7,903 bases of DNA, from positions 2,201,409 to 2,209,311 of the forward strand of contig CP070753.1 in assembly GCA_020348765.1 (NCBI GenBank), given 5' to 3'. The stretch is from Burkholderiales bacterium. GTDB taxonomy: Bacteria > Pseudomonadota > Gammaproteobacteria > Burkholderiales > Burkholderiaceae_E. A program made the translations under genes and the position numbers. The stretch's first letter is position 1, and every line of letters starts with the position of its first letter. Below are positions 1-5,665 of the stretch, piece by piece. Below the pieces are notes generated by a model that saw only the letters and a list, made by a program, of their open reading frames with translations, did not search any database and was not told where the DNA came from.

Positions 1-1469
1 TCGACACCGACCATTGGTCGCAGTTTCCGTTCAACGTCTACGCGCGCGCGTACCAGAACAACGTGGCGCTGATGCGCGAGGCGATCAGCGACGTCGACGG
101 CGTCACCGAATACCATGGCGAGCTGCTGGAGTTCGCGGTGCGCGTGCTGCTCGACAGCTCGTCGCCCGCCAACTACCTGGCGTCGAACCCGGAGTTGCTG
201 GCGCTGACGCGCGACGAGCAGGGGCAGAACCTGGTGCGCGGCCTGGCGAACTGGATCGAGGACATGCACCGCACGATCGAAGGCATCGAGCCGGTGGGCG
301 CCGAGGAATTCGAGGTCGGCAAGAGCCTCGCGGTAACGCCAGGCAAGGTCGTCTTCCGCAACGAGCTGATCGAGCTGATCCAGTACACGCCGACGACGAA
401 GCAGACCTATGCCGAGCCGCTGCTGATCGTGCCGGCCTGGATCATGAAGTACTACATCCTGGACCTGAGCCAGCGCAACTCGCTGGTCAGGTACCTGGTC
501 GACCAGGGCCACACGGTGTTCATGATGTCGTGGAAGAACCCGGACGAGAAGGATCGCGAGATCGGCATGGACGACTACCTCGAGAAGGGCTTCCATGCTG
601 CGCTGGACGCGGTGACCGCGATCGTGCCCCGGCGAAAGGTCCATGCCGTGGGCTACTGCATCGGCGGCACGCTGCTGTCGATCGGTGCGGCAGCGCTCGC
701 GCGTGACGAGGACGAGCGGCTCGCCAGCGTCACGATGTTCGCGGCGCAGACCGACTTCTCCGAGCCGGGTGAGCTGGCCTTCTTCATCAACCCGAGCCAG
801 CTGGCGATGCTCGAGGCGACGATGCACCGCAAGGGCGTGCTGGAAAGCCGCCAGATGGGCGGCGCGTTCGCGATGCTGCGCGCCCAGGACCTGATCTGGC
901 AGCCGATCGTCACGAACTACCTGAAGGGCCAGCGCGCTCCGATGATCGACCTGATGGCCTGGAACGCCGACGGCACGCGGATGCCGTGGAAGATGCACTC
1001 GGAGTATCTGTATCGGCTGTATCTCGACAACGAGCTCGCGACCAACCGGTTTCCGGTCGGCGGGCGGCTGGTGCGACTCTCGGACATCAGGGTGCCGATG
1101 TTCGTGGTGGGCACCGAGACCGACCATGTCGCGCCGTGGAAGTCGGTCTACAAGGTCGACAACCTGGTGCGCTCGGACGACTTCACGTTCCTGCTGACCT
1201 CGGGTGGGCACAACGCGGGCATCGTCAGCGGACCGGTCAACCCGAAGCGCCGCTACCGGGTCAAGACGCGCGGGTTGGCCGAGCCGCACCTGGCGCCGGA
1301 CGATTGGATGGAAGCCGCCGCGAAGCACGACGGGTCCTGGTGGCCCGAGTGGCATCGATGGCTGGCCACTCGTTCCAGCGGTCCGGGCAAGCCACCGGCG
1401 ATGGGCGCGCCTCGCGCCGGCTACAAGGTGCTCGAGGACGCGCCGGGTCGGTACGTGCGGCAGCGCTAG
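1..1469 (+). CDS. phaC: Polyhydroxyalkanoate (PHB-type) synthase, 5'-truncated by the window edge
   Basis: Polymerises 3-hydroxyacyl-CoA into storage polyester at the surface of cytoplasmic granules, releasing CoA. The reading frame is open from base 3, so the start lies upstream; 488 residues are visible. The alpha/beta-hydrolase core carries the synthase form of the lipase box, GYCIGG, with the nucleophilic Cys at 657-659 (visible residue 219). The Asp lies in ETDHVAPW (codon 1122-1124, residue 374) and the His in SGGHNAG (codon 1209-1211, residue 403). The spacing between the three agrees with known class I synthases. Compared with the roughly 590-residue Cupriavidus-type enzyme, about 100 N-terminal residues are missing. 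Other family hallmarks are VTPGKVVFRNELIELIQY, PAWIMKYYILDL and GSWWPEW near the C-terminus. An internal ATG at 63 is not the start, because the conserved N-terminal region continues upstream of it. The gene ends with TAG at 1467-1469, facing an acyl-CoA ligase gene. The family is certain; the substrate chain-length class is not. Confidence 0.95.
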   Translation, partial: DTDHWSQFPFNVYARAYQNNVALMREAISDVDGVTEYHGELLEFAVRVLLDSSSPANYLASNPELLALTRDEQGQNLVRGLANWIEDMHRTIEGIEPVGAEEFEVGKSLAVTPGKVVFRNELIELIQYTPTTKQTYAEPLLIVPAWIMKYYILDLSQRNSLVRYLVDQGHTVFMMSWKNPDEKDREIGMDDYLEKGFHAALDAVTAIVPRRKVHAVGYCIGGTLLSIGAAALARDEDERLASVTMFAAQTDFSEPGELAFFINPSQLAMLEATMHRKGVLESRQMGGAFAMLRAQDLIWQPIVTNYLKGQRAPMIDLMAWNADGTRMPWKMHSEYLYRLYLDNELATNRFPVGGRLVRLSDIRVPMFVVGTETDHVAPWKSVYKVDNLVRSDDFTFLLTSGGHNAGIVSGPVNPKRRYRVKTRGLAEPHLAPDDWMEAAAKHDGSWWPEWHRWLATRSSGPGKPPAMGAPRAGYKVLEDAPGRYVRQR

Positions 1470-1477
1470 CGGCAGCG

Positions 1478-1537
1478 AAGCGCCGAGTCGGGAAGCGCCA
1501 GGTCGGTAAGCGCCGAGTCGGGAAGCGCCGAGTCGGG
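1478..1537. repeat. Tandem repeat, four copies of a 15-bp unit
   Basis: Four head-to-tail copies of the unit AAGCGCCGAGTCGGG lie at 1478-1492, 1493-1507, 1508-1522 and 1523-1537. Copies 1, 3 and 4 are identical. Copy 2 differs at three positions (AAGCGCCAGGTCGGT). The array starts 8 bp after the phaC stop codon and sits in the space between two convergent genes. A 15-bp period is divisible by three, so any frame through it gives a five-residue repeat, but neither neighbouring gene includes it. Its function is unknown; it may be a replication-slippage minisatellite. Confidence 0.9.
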
Positions 1538-1571
1538 CGGGCTCGCGGCGACCCGCATCGACGCCCGCCCG
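1534..1571. terminator. Candidate bidirectional terminator hairpin between convergent genes
   Basis: A perfect 9-bp inverted repeat pairs CGGGCGGGC (1534-1542) with GCCCGCCCG (1563-1571) around a 20-base loop. The loop itself holds a short GCGG/CCGC stem (1545-1548 with 1553-1556). The hairpin begins 1 base beyond the stop codon of the minus-strand ligase and lies 64 bases after the phaC stop, which suits a terminator shared by both genes. No T-run follows on either strand, so it is not a classical intrinsic terminator. It could instead block 3' exonucleases. Confidence 0.4.
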
Positions 1572-1572
1572 C

Positions 1573-3084
1573 TCAGCGATCGAGCGACTTCAGCGCCCGG
1601 CGCATGATCTTGCCGGTCGAGGTCTTCGGCAGGTCGTCGACGAACTGCACCGCGCGCGGCACCTTGTAGGCCGCGAGCTGCTCGCGGCACAGCGCGAGGA
1701 TGCCGTCGGCATCGGGCTCGGCGCCGGGCTTCAGCACCACGTAGGCCTTTGCGATCTCGCCCTTCATCTCGTCGGGCTGTCCGCCGACCGCCACCATCGC
1801 GACCGACGGGTGCGCAGCCATGACCCGCTCGATTTCGGCCGGGAACACCTTGAAGCCGGCCGAGTTGATCATGTCCTTCTTGCGGTCGACGATGAAGATC
1901 GCGCCGTCTTCGTCCGTGCTGGCCAGATCGCCGGTGTGCAGCCAGCCGTCGGGCTCGATCGTCTCGCGCGTGGCCTGCTCGTTGCCGTAGTAGCCCTGCA
2001 TGACGATCGGCCCCCGGATCATCAGCTCGCCGACCTCGCCGTGCGGCAGGCTGCGCTTCGGGTCGCCGACATCGGCGATGCGCGCTTCGACATGCGGCAG
2101 CGCGACGCCGATCGAGCCGAGCTTGCGCGGCCCGTTCGAGGGGAAGGTGGTGCCCAGGCCGGCCAGTTCGGTCATGCCCCACAGCTCGATCAGCGGGCAA
2201 CCGAAGCGGCGCTCGACCTCCTCCATCTTCGCCTTCGGCATCGTCTGGCCGCCGACCGTGCAGCGCGTCAGCGAAGACAGGTCGAAGGCCTCCAGCTCCG
2301 GGTGCGCGAGCATGAACATGTACATGGTCGGCACGCCCTCGAACATCGTGGCCCGGTGCTCCTGGATGCTGGCCAGCGCCTCGGCCGGATCGAACCGCGA
2401 GTGCAGCACCAGTGTCAGCCCGTACAGCAGCGCGCCATTGAAGACCACGTTGCCGTACACGTGCGGGCAGGGCAGCGCGGTCACCACGGTGTCCAGTTCC
2501 GTCTTCAGGTGCATCTGCGCGGTCATCGCGCCGTTGAGCATCACCGCCCGGTGCGACTGCATCGCGCCCTTCGGGTGTCCGGTCGTGCCGGACGTGTAGC
2601 CGATCGTCGACAGCGCCTCCGGTGGCACCACGACCGGGTCGAATGCGGCCGGCGTGCCGATCAGCTCCTCGAACGACAAGGTGCCCGCAACCGGCTCGCT
2701 TCCGAACACGATCGTGGTCAGGCCGGAGACGCCGGCCTGCAGGGCCGGCCTGATCGTGTCCGGGCTTCCGATCAGCGCCTTCGCGCCGCAGTCGGCGGTC
2801 ACGTAGGCCACCTCGGCGGGCGTCAGCATCACGTTGATCGGGTTGACCACCGCTCCGGTCTTCAGCGTGCCGTAGTAGCTGACGATCCACTCCCACGAGT
2901 TCGGCGCATACAGCGTGACCCGGTCGCCCGGCTGCACGCCGAGCCTGGCCAGGCGCGACGCGAGTGCGCTGGACAGCGCATCGAGCTCGTTGAACGTGAA
3001 CGAGCGGTCGCCGCTGACCAGCGCGCGCTTGTCGCCGAAACGGCGGGCTGCGAACGGAAGTACTTCGGCAAGCGAATCGAGCAT
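1573..3084 (-). CDS. AMP-forming fatty-acyl-CoA ligase (class I adenylate-forming enzyme)
   Basis: Activates a carboxylic acid with ATP to an acyl-adenylate, then transfers it to CoA; expected in the cytoplasm or at the inner membrane. The 503-residue protein is full length for the family. The large N-terminal domain holds the phosphate-binding motif TSGTTGHPKG (residues 164-173) and LWGMTE (301-306). WLHTGD (381-386) and DRKKDMI (400-406, the hinge) lead into the small C-terminal domain. This domain carries GFKVFPAEIE (410-419) and KTSTGK, whose last Lys (492) is the expected catalytic lysine for adenylation. The ATG at 3082-3084 (complement) has a Shine-Dalgarno AGGGAG 8 bases upstream. The gene converges on phaC and diverges from the exported hydrolase gene, so it is probably transcribed alone. 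Chain length cannot be read from the sequence: medium- or long-chain fatty acids are the default guess, with aromatic or 3-hydroxy acids as alternatives. Confidence 0.93.
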   Translation of the reverse strand: MLDSLAEVLPFAARRFGDKRALVSGDRSFTFNELDALSSALASRLARLGVQPGDRVTLYAPNSWEWIVSYYGTLKTGAVVNPINVMLTPAEVAYVTADCGAKALIGSPDTIRPALQAGVSGLTTIVFGSEPVAGTLSFEELIGTPAAFDPVVVPPEALSTIGYTSGTTGHPKGAMQSHRAVMLNGAMTAQMHLKTELDTVVTALPCPHVYGNVVFNGALLYGLTLVLHSRFDPAEALASIQEHRATMFEGVPTMYMFMLAHPELEAFDLSSLTRCTVGGQTMPKAKMEEVERRFGCPLIELWGMTELAGLGTTFPSNGPRKLGSIGVALPHVEARIADVGDPKRSLPHGEVGELMIRGPIVMQGYYGNEQATRETIEPDGWLHTGDLASTDEDGAIFIVDRKKDMINSAGFKVFPAEIERVMAAHPSVAMVAVGGQPDEMKGEIAKAYVVLKPGAEPDADGILALCREQLAAYKVPRAVQFVDDLPKTSTGKIMRRALKSLDR

Positions 3085-3092
3085 GATCGAGG

Positions 3093-3098
3093 CTCCCT
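3093..3098 (-). promoter_or_regulatory. Shine-Dalgarno sequence of the acyl-CoA ligase gene
   Basis: Read on the minus strand this is AGGGAG, 8 bases before the ATG at 3084. It supports that ATG as the start of the ligase. Confidence 0.75.
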
Positions 3099-3168
3099 AT
3101 CGAACGGGCCGGGCCCGGCGGCACGCGGCGCGACGAACCCGGCGTCGCGGTACATGGACGAATTCCGG

Positions 3169-3198
3169 ATTCTAAGACGGGGACATCGCAGGTGTCGC
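3169..3198 (-). promoter_or_regulatory. Candidate sigma-70 promoter for the acyl-CoA ligase gene
   Basis: On the minus strand, GCGACA (3193-3198) resembles a -35 box (four of six consensus bases). TAGAAT (3169-3174) resembles a -10 box (five of six). They are 18 bases apart. Transcription would start near 3162 and give a leader of roughly 80 bases that includes the palindrome at 3108-3119. It sits in one of the few AT-richer spots of the intergenic region. Sequence resemblance only. Confidence 0.35.
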
Positions 3199-3468
3199 GG
3201 CCGCGGCGCATGTGCCCGGCCCCCGTCGGGTGGCACGGGTTGCCCCGCCGCCGGACCTGCCTGCCGCCACAGCCGACGGCCGCGGGTCCGTTCGGCCGCG
3301 GCGCGAGGGCGCGACGATGCTCCCAGGCCCTGAACTCGCCTGAGATTCTTCGGTGCGCCCGTCGGCACGATCTGTGACACTTCGTCCCCGGGGCGCATGC
3401 CGGGTTTGCTCGGCTCGGACCGGAGTCCGGCCCGGCGCCCGCGAGCAGGGAACCAATCGACAACGGCC

Positions 3469-3473
3469 AGGAG
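3469..3473 (+). promoter_or_regulatory. Ribosome binding site fixing the start of the exported hydrolase
   Basis: AGGAG lies 8 bases before the ATG at 3482. The same frame is open further upstream with an earlier ATG at 3353, but only the 3482 start combines a good Shine-Dalgarno with an immediate signal peptide. An overlapping ATG at 3474 is in another frame. Confidence 0.75.
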
Positions 3474-3481
3474 ATGACTCC

Positions 3482-4600
3482 ATGAGAGCGGCTTCGTTGA
3501 TCGTTGCGGGCTTGCTGTCCGCACGAGCGGCACTCGCTGCATCGGGCGTTGCCGATGCGACGGTGACCATCACGCCACTGGGAAGCCCCGACGGCGAATT
3601 CTGCGTGCTCGACCGGGCACTGGTGTTCGAAGATCCGGACGGCACGCGCATTCTCTACGACCCGGGCCGCACGGTGCGCGGGCCGGACGATTCGCGGCTC
3701 GGCAAGGTCGATGCCGTACTGTTGTCTCACGTCCACTTCGACCACCTGGGCGACCGCATCCAGCCGGCAGCGAATGCCGGTACCTGTGACAGACCCGAGT
3801 TCCCGGTCTCGGTGACGCCGAACTCGAACCTGGTCAACATCGCGGTCGGCAAGGAGGCGAAGCTCATCGTCGGCGGCGAGATGTCGACCCTCTTCTCGCG
3901 CAAGGTCGCGGTCGCCGGCGGCGATCCCGCGCAGCTCAGGCTTCTGCGTTTCGGGGCGATGACCAAGGTCGGTGGCGTCGCCGTCGCCAGCGTGCCGGCG
4001 GTGCACAGCAACGGACTCGCGCCGGCCTTCCTCGAGAAGGAGCATGCCGAGGTGCTGTCGGCGAACGGGCTCACCGCCTACGTCGGGCCGCCCGGCGGCT
4101 ACGTGCTGCGGTTCAGCAACGGCCTCACCGCCTACCTGTCGGGCGACACGGGCATCACGGCCGAGCAGGACCTGGTCGTGCGGCAACACTATGGCGCCAA
4201 CCTGGCAGTGCTGAACATCGGCGGCACGTTCACCACCGGTCCGCTCGAGGCCGCCTACGTGATCAACGAACTGGTCAAGCCGGCTTCGGTCATCCCTTCG
4301 CATGCGAACGAGCGGGCGACCCAGCTCGGCCAGCTGCGCCCTGGCACCAGGACGCAGACCTTCGTCGAGGCGGTCAAGGTCCCGGCGCACCTGCCGCTGA
4401 GCGGGCGCGCGATGAAATTCGACGGCAAGGGCACGTGCGTTTCCGGCTGCGAGCGCGGCCGTGACCGAGCGGGCGGGCCCGATCGGCCGCCCGCCCCCCG
4501 CGCCCGATCGGACCGATCGCGCCGGCCGGGACTGCCTGCACCCGATGGGTCCGTCCGTGCCGGACCGGGCGCGCCCGGCCAGCCACGGCCCGCGTGTTAG
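3482..4600 (+). CDS. Exported metallo-beta-lactamase-fold metal-dependent hydrolase, with unusual C-terminal tail
   Basis: Predicted periplasmic hydrolase of the broad metallo-beta-lactamase superfamily; its substrate is unknown. The 372-residue product starts with a signal peptide of about 19 residues, with likely cleavage after ALA (17-19). The metal-binding motif HVHFDH (His83, His85, Asp87, His88) follows the beta-strand VDAVLLS. Likely further ligands are His175 (AVHSNG), Asp222 (SGDTG) and His274 (PSHANE), the usual order for a two-metal site. Four cysteines (41, 102, 319, 323) fit an exported protein and could form disulfides. The conserved-looking fold ends at CVSGC (319-323, base 4450). 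The last 49 residues are Pro/Arg/Gly/Ala-rich and encoded by a palindrome-rich stretch, so they may be an extension acquired by loss of an earlier stop codon or by a frameshift. A TGA at 4462-4464 sits in a neighbouring frame. The overall architecture recalls UlaG-like hydrolases, but a specific function cannot be assigned. The gene is probably monocistronic. Confidence 0.85.
   Translation: MRAASLIVAGLLSARAALAASGVADATVTITPLGSPDGEFCVLDRALVFEDPDGTRILYDPGRTVRGPDDSRLGKVDAVLLSHVHFDHLGDRIQPAANAGTCDRPEFPVSVTPNSNLVNIAVGKEAKLIVGGEMSTLFSRKVAVAGGDPAQLRLLRFGAMTKVGGVAVASVPAVHSNGLAPAFLEKEHAEVLSANGLTAYVGPPGGYVLRFSNGLTAYLSGDTGITAEQDLVVRQHYGANLAVLNIGGTFTTGPLEAAYVINELVKPASVIPSHANERATQLGQLRPGTRTQTFVEAVKVPAHLPLSGRAMKFDGKGTCVSGCERGRDRAGGPDRPPAPRARSDRSRRPGLPAPDGSVRAGPGAPGQPRPAC
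4469..4578. repeat. Cluster of palindromes and short direct repeats at the hydrolase 3' end
   Basis: Three inverted repeats occur within 110 bp. The first is GCGGGCGG (4469-4476) with CCGCCCGC (4487-4494), an 8-bp stem with a 10-base loop. The second is the interrupted palindrome CGATCGG-A-CCGATCG (4505-4519). The third is the perfect 14-bp palindrome CCGGGCGCGCCCGG (4565-4578). The 10-mer GCCCGATCGG occurs twice (4477-4486 and 4502-4511), and a related ACCGATCGC follows at 4512. This looks like terminator or intergenic-repeat DNA, yet it lies inside the open frame of the preceding gene. No T-run is present. Confidence 0.55.
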
Positions 4601-4636
4601 CTTCAGGGGTGCCGCTGCTCGGCGCTCGTGCAAGCC

Positions 4637-4641
4637 GGAGG
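4637..4641 (+). promoter_or_regulatory. Strong ribosome binding site choosing a GTG start for mscS
   Basis: GGAGG lies 7 bases before GTG at 4649. An in-frame ATG at 4670 has no comparable site, so the GTG is the better start and adds seven residues to the protein. Confidence 0.8.
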
Positions 4642-4648
4642 AACACGC

Positions 4649-5482
4649 GTGGAACAAACCGAACAACTGATGAATCCCGAATTGTGGCGCCAGGCCTACG
4701 TGGTCGGCGCCGAATTCGGCCTGAAGCTGGTGGCCGCGCTGCTGATCCTGGTGGTCGGGCGCTGGGTGGCCCAGTGGCTGGCCGGCCTGAGCCGGCGCCT
4801 GATGGAGCGGGCCGGCACCGACGCAACCCTGGTCGGTTTCGCACGCAACCTGATCTATTTCGCGCTGCTCACCTTCGTCGTGATCGCGGCGATCGGCCAG
4901 CTCGGCGTGCAGACCACGTCGTTCATCGCGGTACTGGGTGCCGCCGGCTTCGCGGTCGGGCTGGCGCTTCAGGGGTCGCTGGCGAATTTCGCGGCCGGCG
5001 TGCTGATGATCGTCTTTCGGCCGTTCAAGGCCGGTGACTATGTCGAGGTCGCCGGTACTGCCGGCACGGTCGAGTCGATCCAGGTCTTCACGACCCAGCT
5101 GAAGACCCCGGACAACAAGACCATCATCATCCCGAATGGCCAGATCACCTCCGGCACGATCGTCAACTATTCGGCCAAGGACACGCGCCGGGTCGACATG
5201 ACCTTCGGCATCGGCTACGGCGACGACATCGACAAGGCCAAGGGGGTGATTCGCGACGTCCTGGGGGCTGACCCGCGGGTGCTGCCGGAGCCCGCGCCCG
5301 TGATCGCGGTGGTGGCGCTCGCCGATTCCAGCGTCAACATCGTGGCCCGGCCGTGGGTGAAGAGCAGCGACTACTGGGGCGTATTGACCGACACCCACGA
5401 GAACATCAAGAAGCAGTTCGACGCGCAGGGCATCTCGATTCCGTTTCCGCAGCGCGACGTTCACCTGTACAAGGCGGACTGA
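4649..5482 (+). CDS. mscS: Small-conductance mechanosensitive channel, MscS family
   Basis: Inner-membrane channel that opens under membrane tension and releases solutes during hypo-osmotic shock; family members form heptamers. The 277 residues from the GTG start match the length of E. coli MscS (286). Three transmembrane segments are visible: TM1 about 17-46, TM2 about 67-86 and the pore-lining TM3 about 90-124. TM3 has the family signature AVGLALQGSLANFAAG followed by FRPFKAGDYV. The cytoplasmic beta domain (about 125-180) includes IIIPNGQI (159-166), and the alpha/beta vestibule ends with ISIPFPQRDVHL. At the position aligned with the E. coli gate residue Leu105 there is Phe101; the second gate Leu (E. 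coli 109) is kept as Leu105. The gene begins 48 bases after the hydrolase stop with its own ribosome binding site. A palindromic stretch lies on each side, which suggests an independent transcript. Confidence 0.95.
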   Translation: MEQTEQLMNPELWRQAYVVGAEFGLKLVAALLILVVGRWVAQWLAGLSRRLMERAGTDATLVGFARNLIYFALLTFVVIAAIGQLGVQTTSFIAVLGAAGFAVGLALQGSLANFAAGVLMIVFRPFKAGDYVEVAGTAGTVESIQVFTTQLKTPDNKTIIIPNGQITSGTIVNYSAKDTRRVDMTFGIGYGDDIDKAKGVIRDVLGADPRVLPEPAPVIAVVALADSSVNIVARPWVKSSDYWGVLTDTHENIKKQFDAQGISIPFPQRDVHLYKAD

Positions 5483-5509
5483 ATCACGGTCCGCAGTGCG
5501 CGGCGCGAG

Positions 5510-5515
5510 TAGAAT
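5510..5515 (+). promoter_or_regulatory. Candidate -10 element ahead of the phosphatase-transporter pair
   Basis: TAGAAT matches the -10 consensus in five of six bases and lies in the first bases after mscS. No convincing -35 box is seen at 16-18 bases upstream, so this is a weak call. If real, the transcript would have a GC-rich leader of about 145 bases. Confidence 0.25.
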
Positions 5516-5549
5516 CGGGCCTTCCGTCTCGACGTTCCCGTCCGACGCC

Positions 5550-5579
5550 GGGCCCGGGCCCCGGGGGCCAGTCCCCGGG
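5550..5579. repeat. Overlapping GC palindromes in the mscS-phosphatase spacer
   Basis: GGGCCCGGGCCC (5550-5561) is a perfect 12-bp palindrome. It overlaps a 7-bp stem of CCCGGGG (5560-5566) with CCCCGGG (5573-5579) around the loop GCCAGT. The two structures are mutually exclusive over 5560-5561. The position suits an mscS 3' hairpin or a structured leader of the phosphatase gene. No T-run follows. The rest of the 5483-5665 spacer shows nothing I can name. Confidence 0.5.
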
Positions 5580-5665
5580 CCGCCGGAACACCTGCAGCGA
5601 GCGCCTCGCGTGCGTCGGGCGCGCTCGCGGGGCGCGCCCGAGCCGCGGCGCAGCCGACAACGACC

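Larger units (their letters stand above)
3085..3481. other. Divergent intergenic region, 397 bp, no gene seen
   Basis: This space separates the starts of the minus-strand ligase and the plus-strand exported hydrolase, so it should hold the promoters of both. Visible elements are the two ribosome binding sites, a 12-bp perfect palindrome GCCGGGCCCGGC (3108-3119) in the ligase leader, and an imperfect palindrome GAATTCCGGATTC (3160-3172). There is also a weak minus-strand promoter candidate (3169-3198) and a small stem (CGGAC 3416-3420 with GTCCG 3425-3429) in the hydrolase leader. Open frames cross the region, but they lack ribosome binding sites and recognisable protein character. I see no clear plus-strand promoter. 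Confidence 0.6.

Noticed and set aside
14..706. A second plus-strand frame overlapping phaC
   Set aside because: Out of frame with a conserved synthase whose catalytic motifs are intact; Arg/Gly/Ala-rich shadow frame.
1478..1537. CRISPR-like repeats
   Set aside because: The units are directly adjacent with no spacers and only 15 bp long, so this is a simple tandem repeat.
1810..3333. A plus-strand open frame of about 500 codons antisense to the acyl-CoA ligase
   Set aside because: It mirrors the ligase coding sequence, has a His/Arg/Gln/Val-rich composition typical of antisense frames, and shows no recognisable motif or ribosome binding site.
3353..3481. An upstream extension of the exported hydrolase to an earlier ATG
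   Set aside because: The downstream ATG at 3482 has a good ribosome binding site and begins a signal peptide; the extension would bury the signal peptide behind an Arg-rich stretch.
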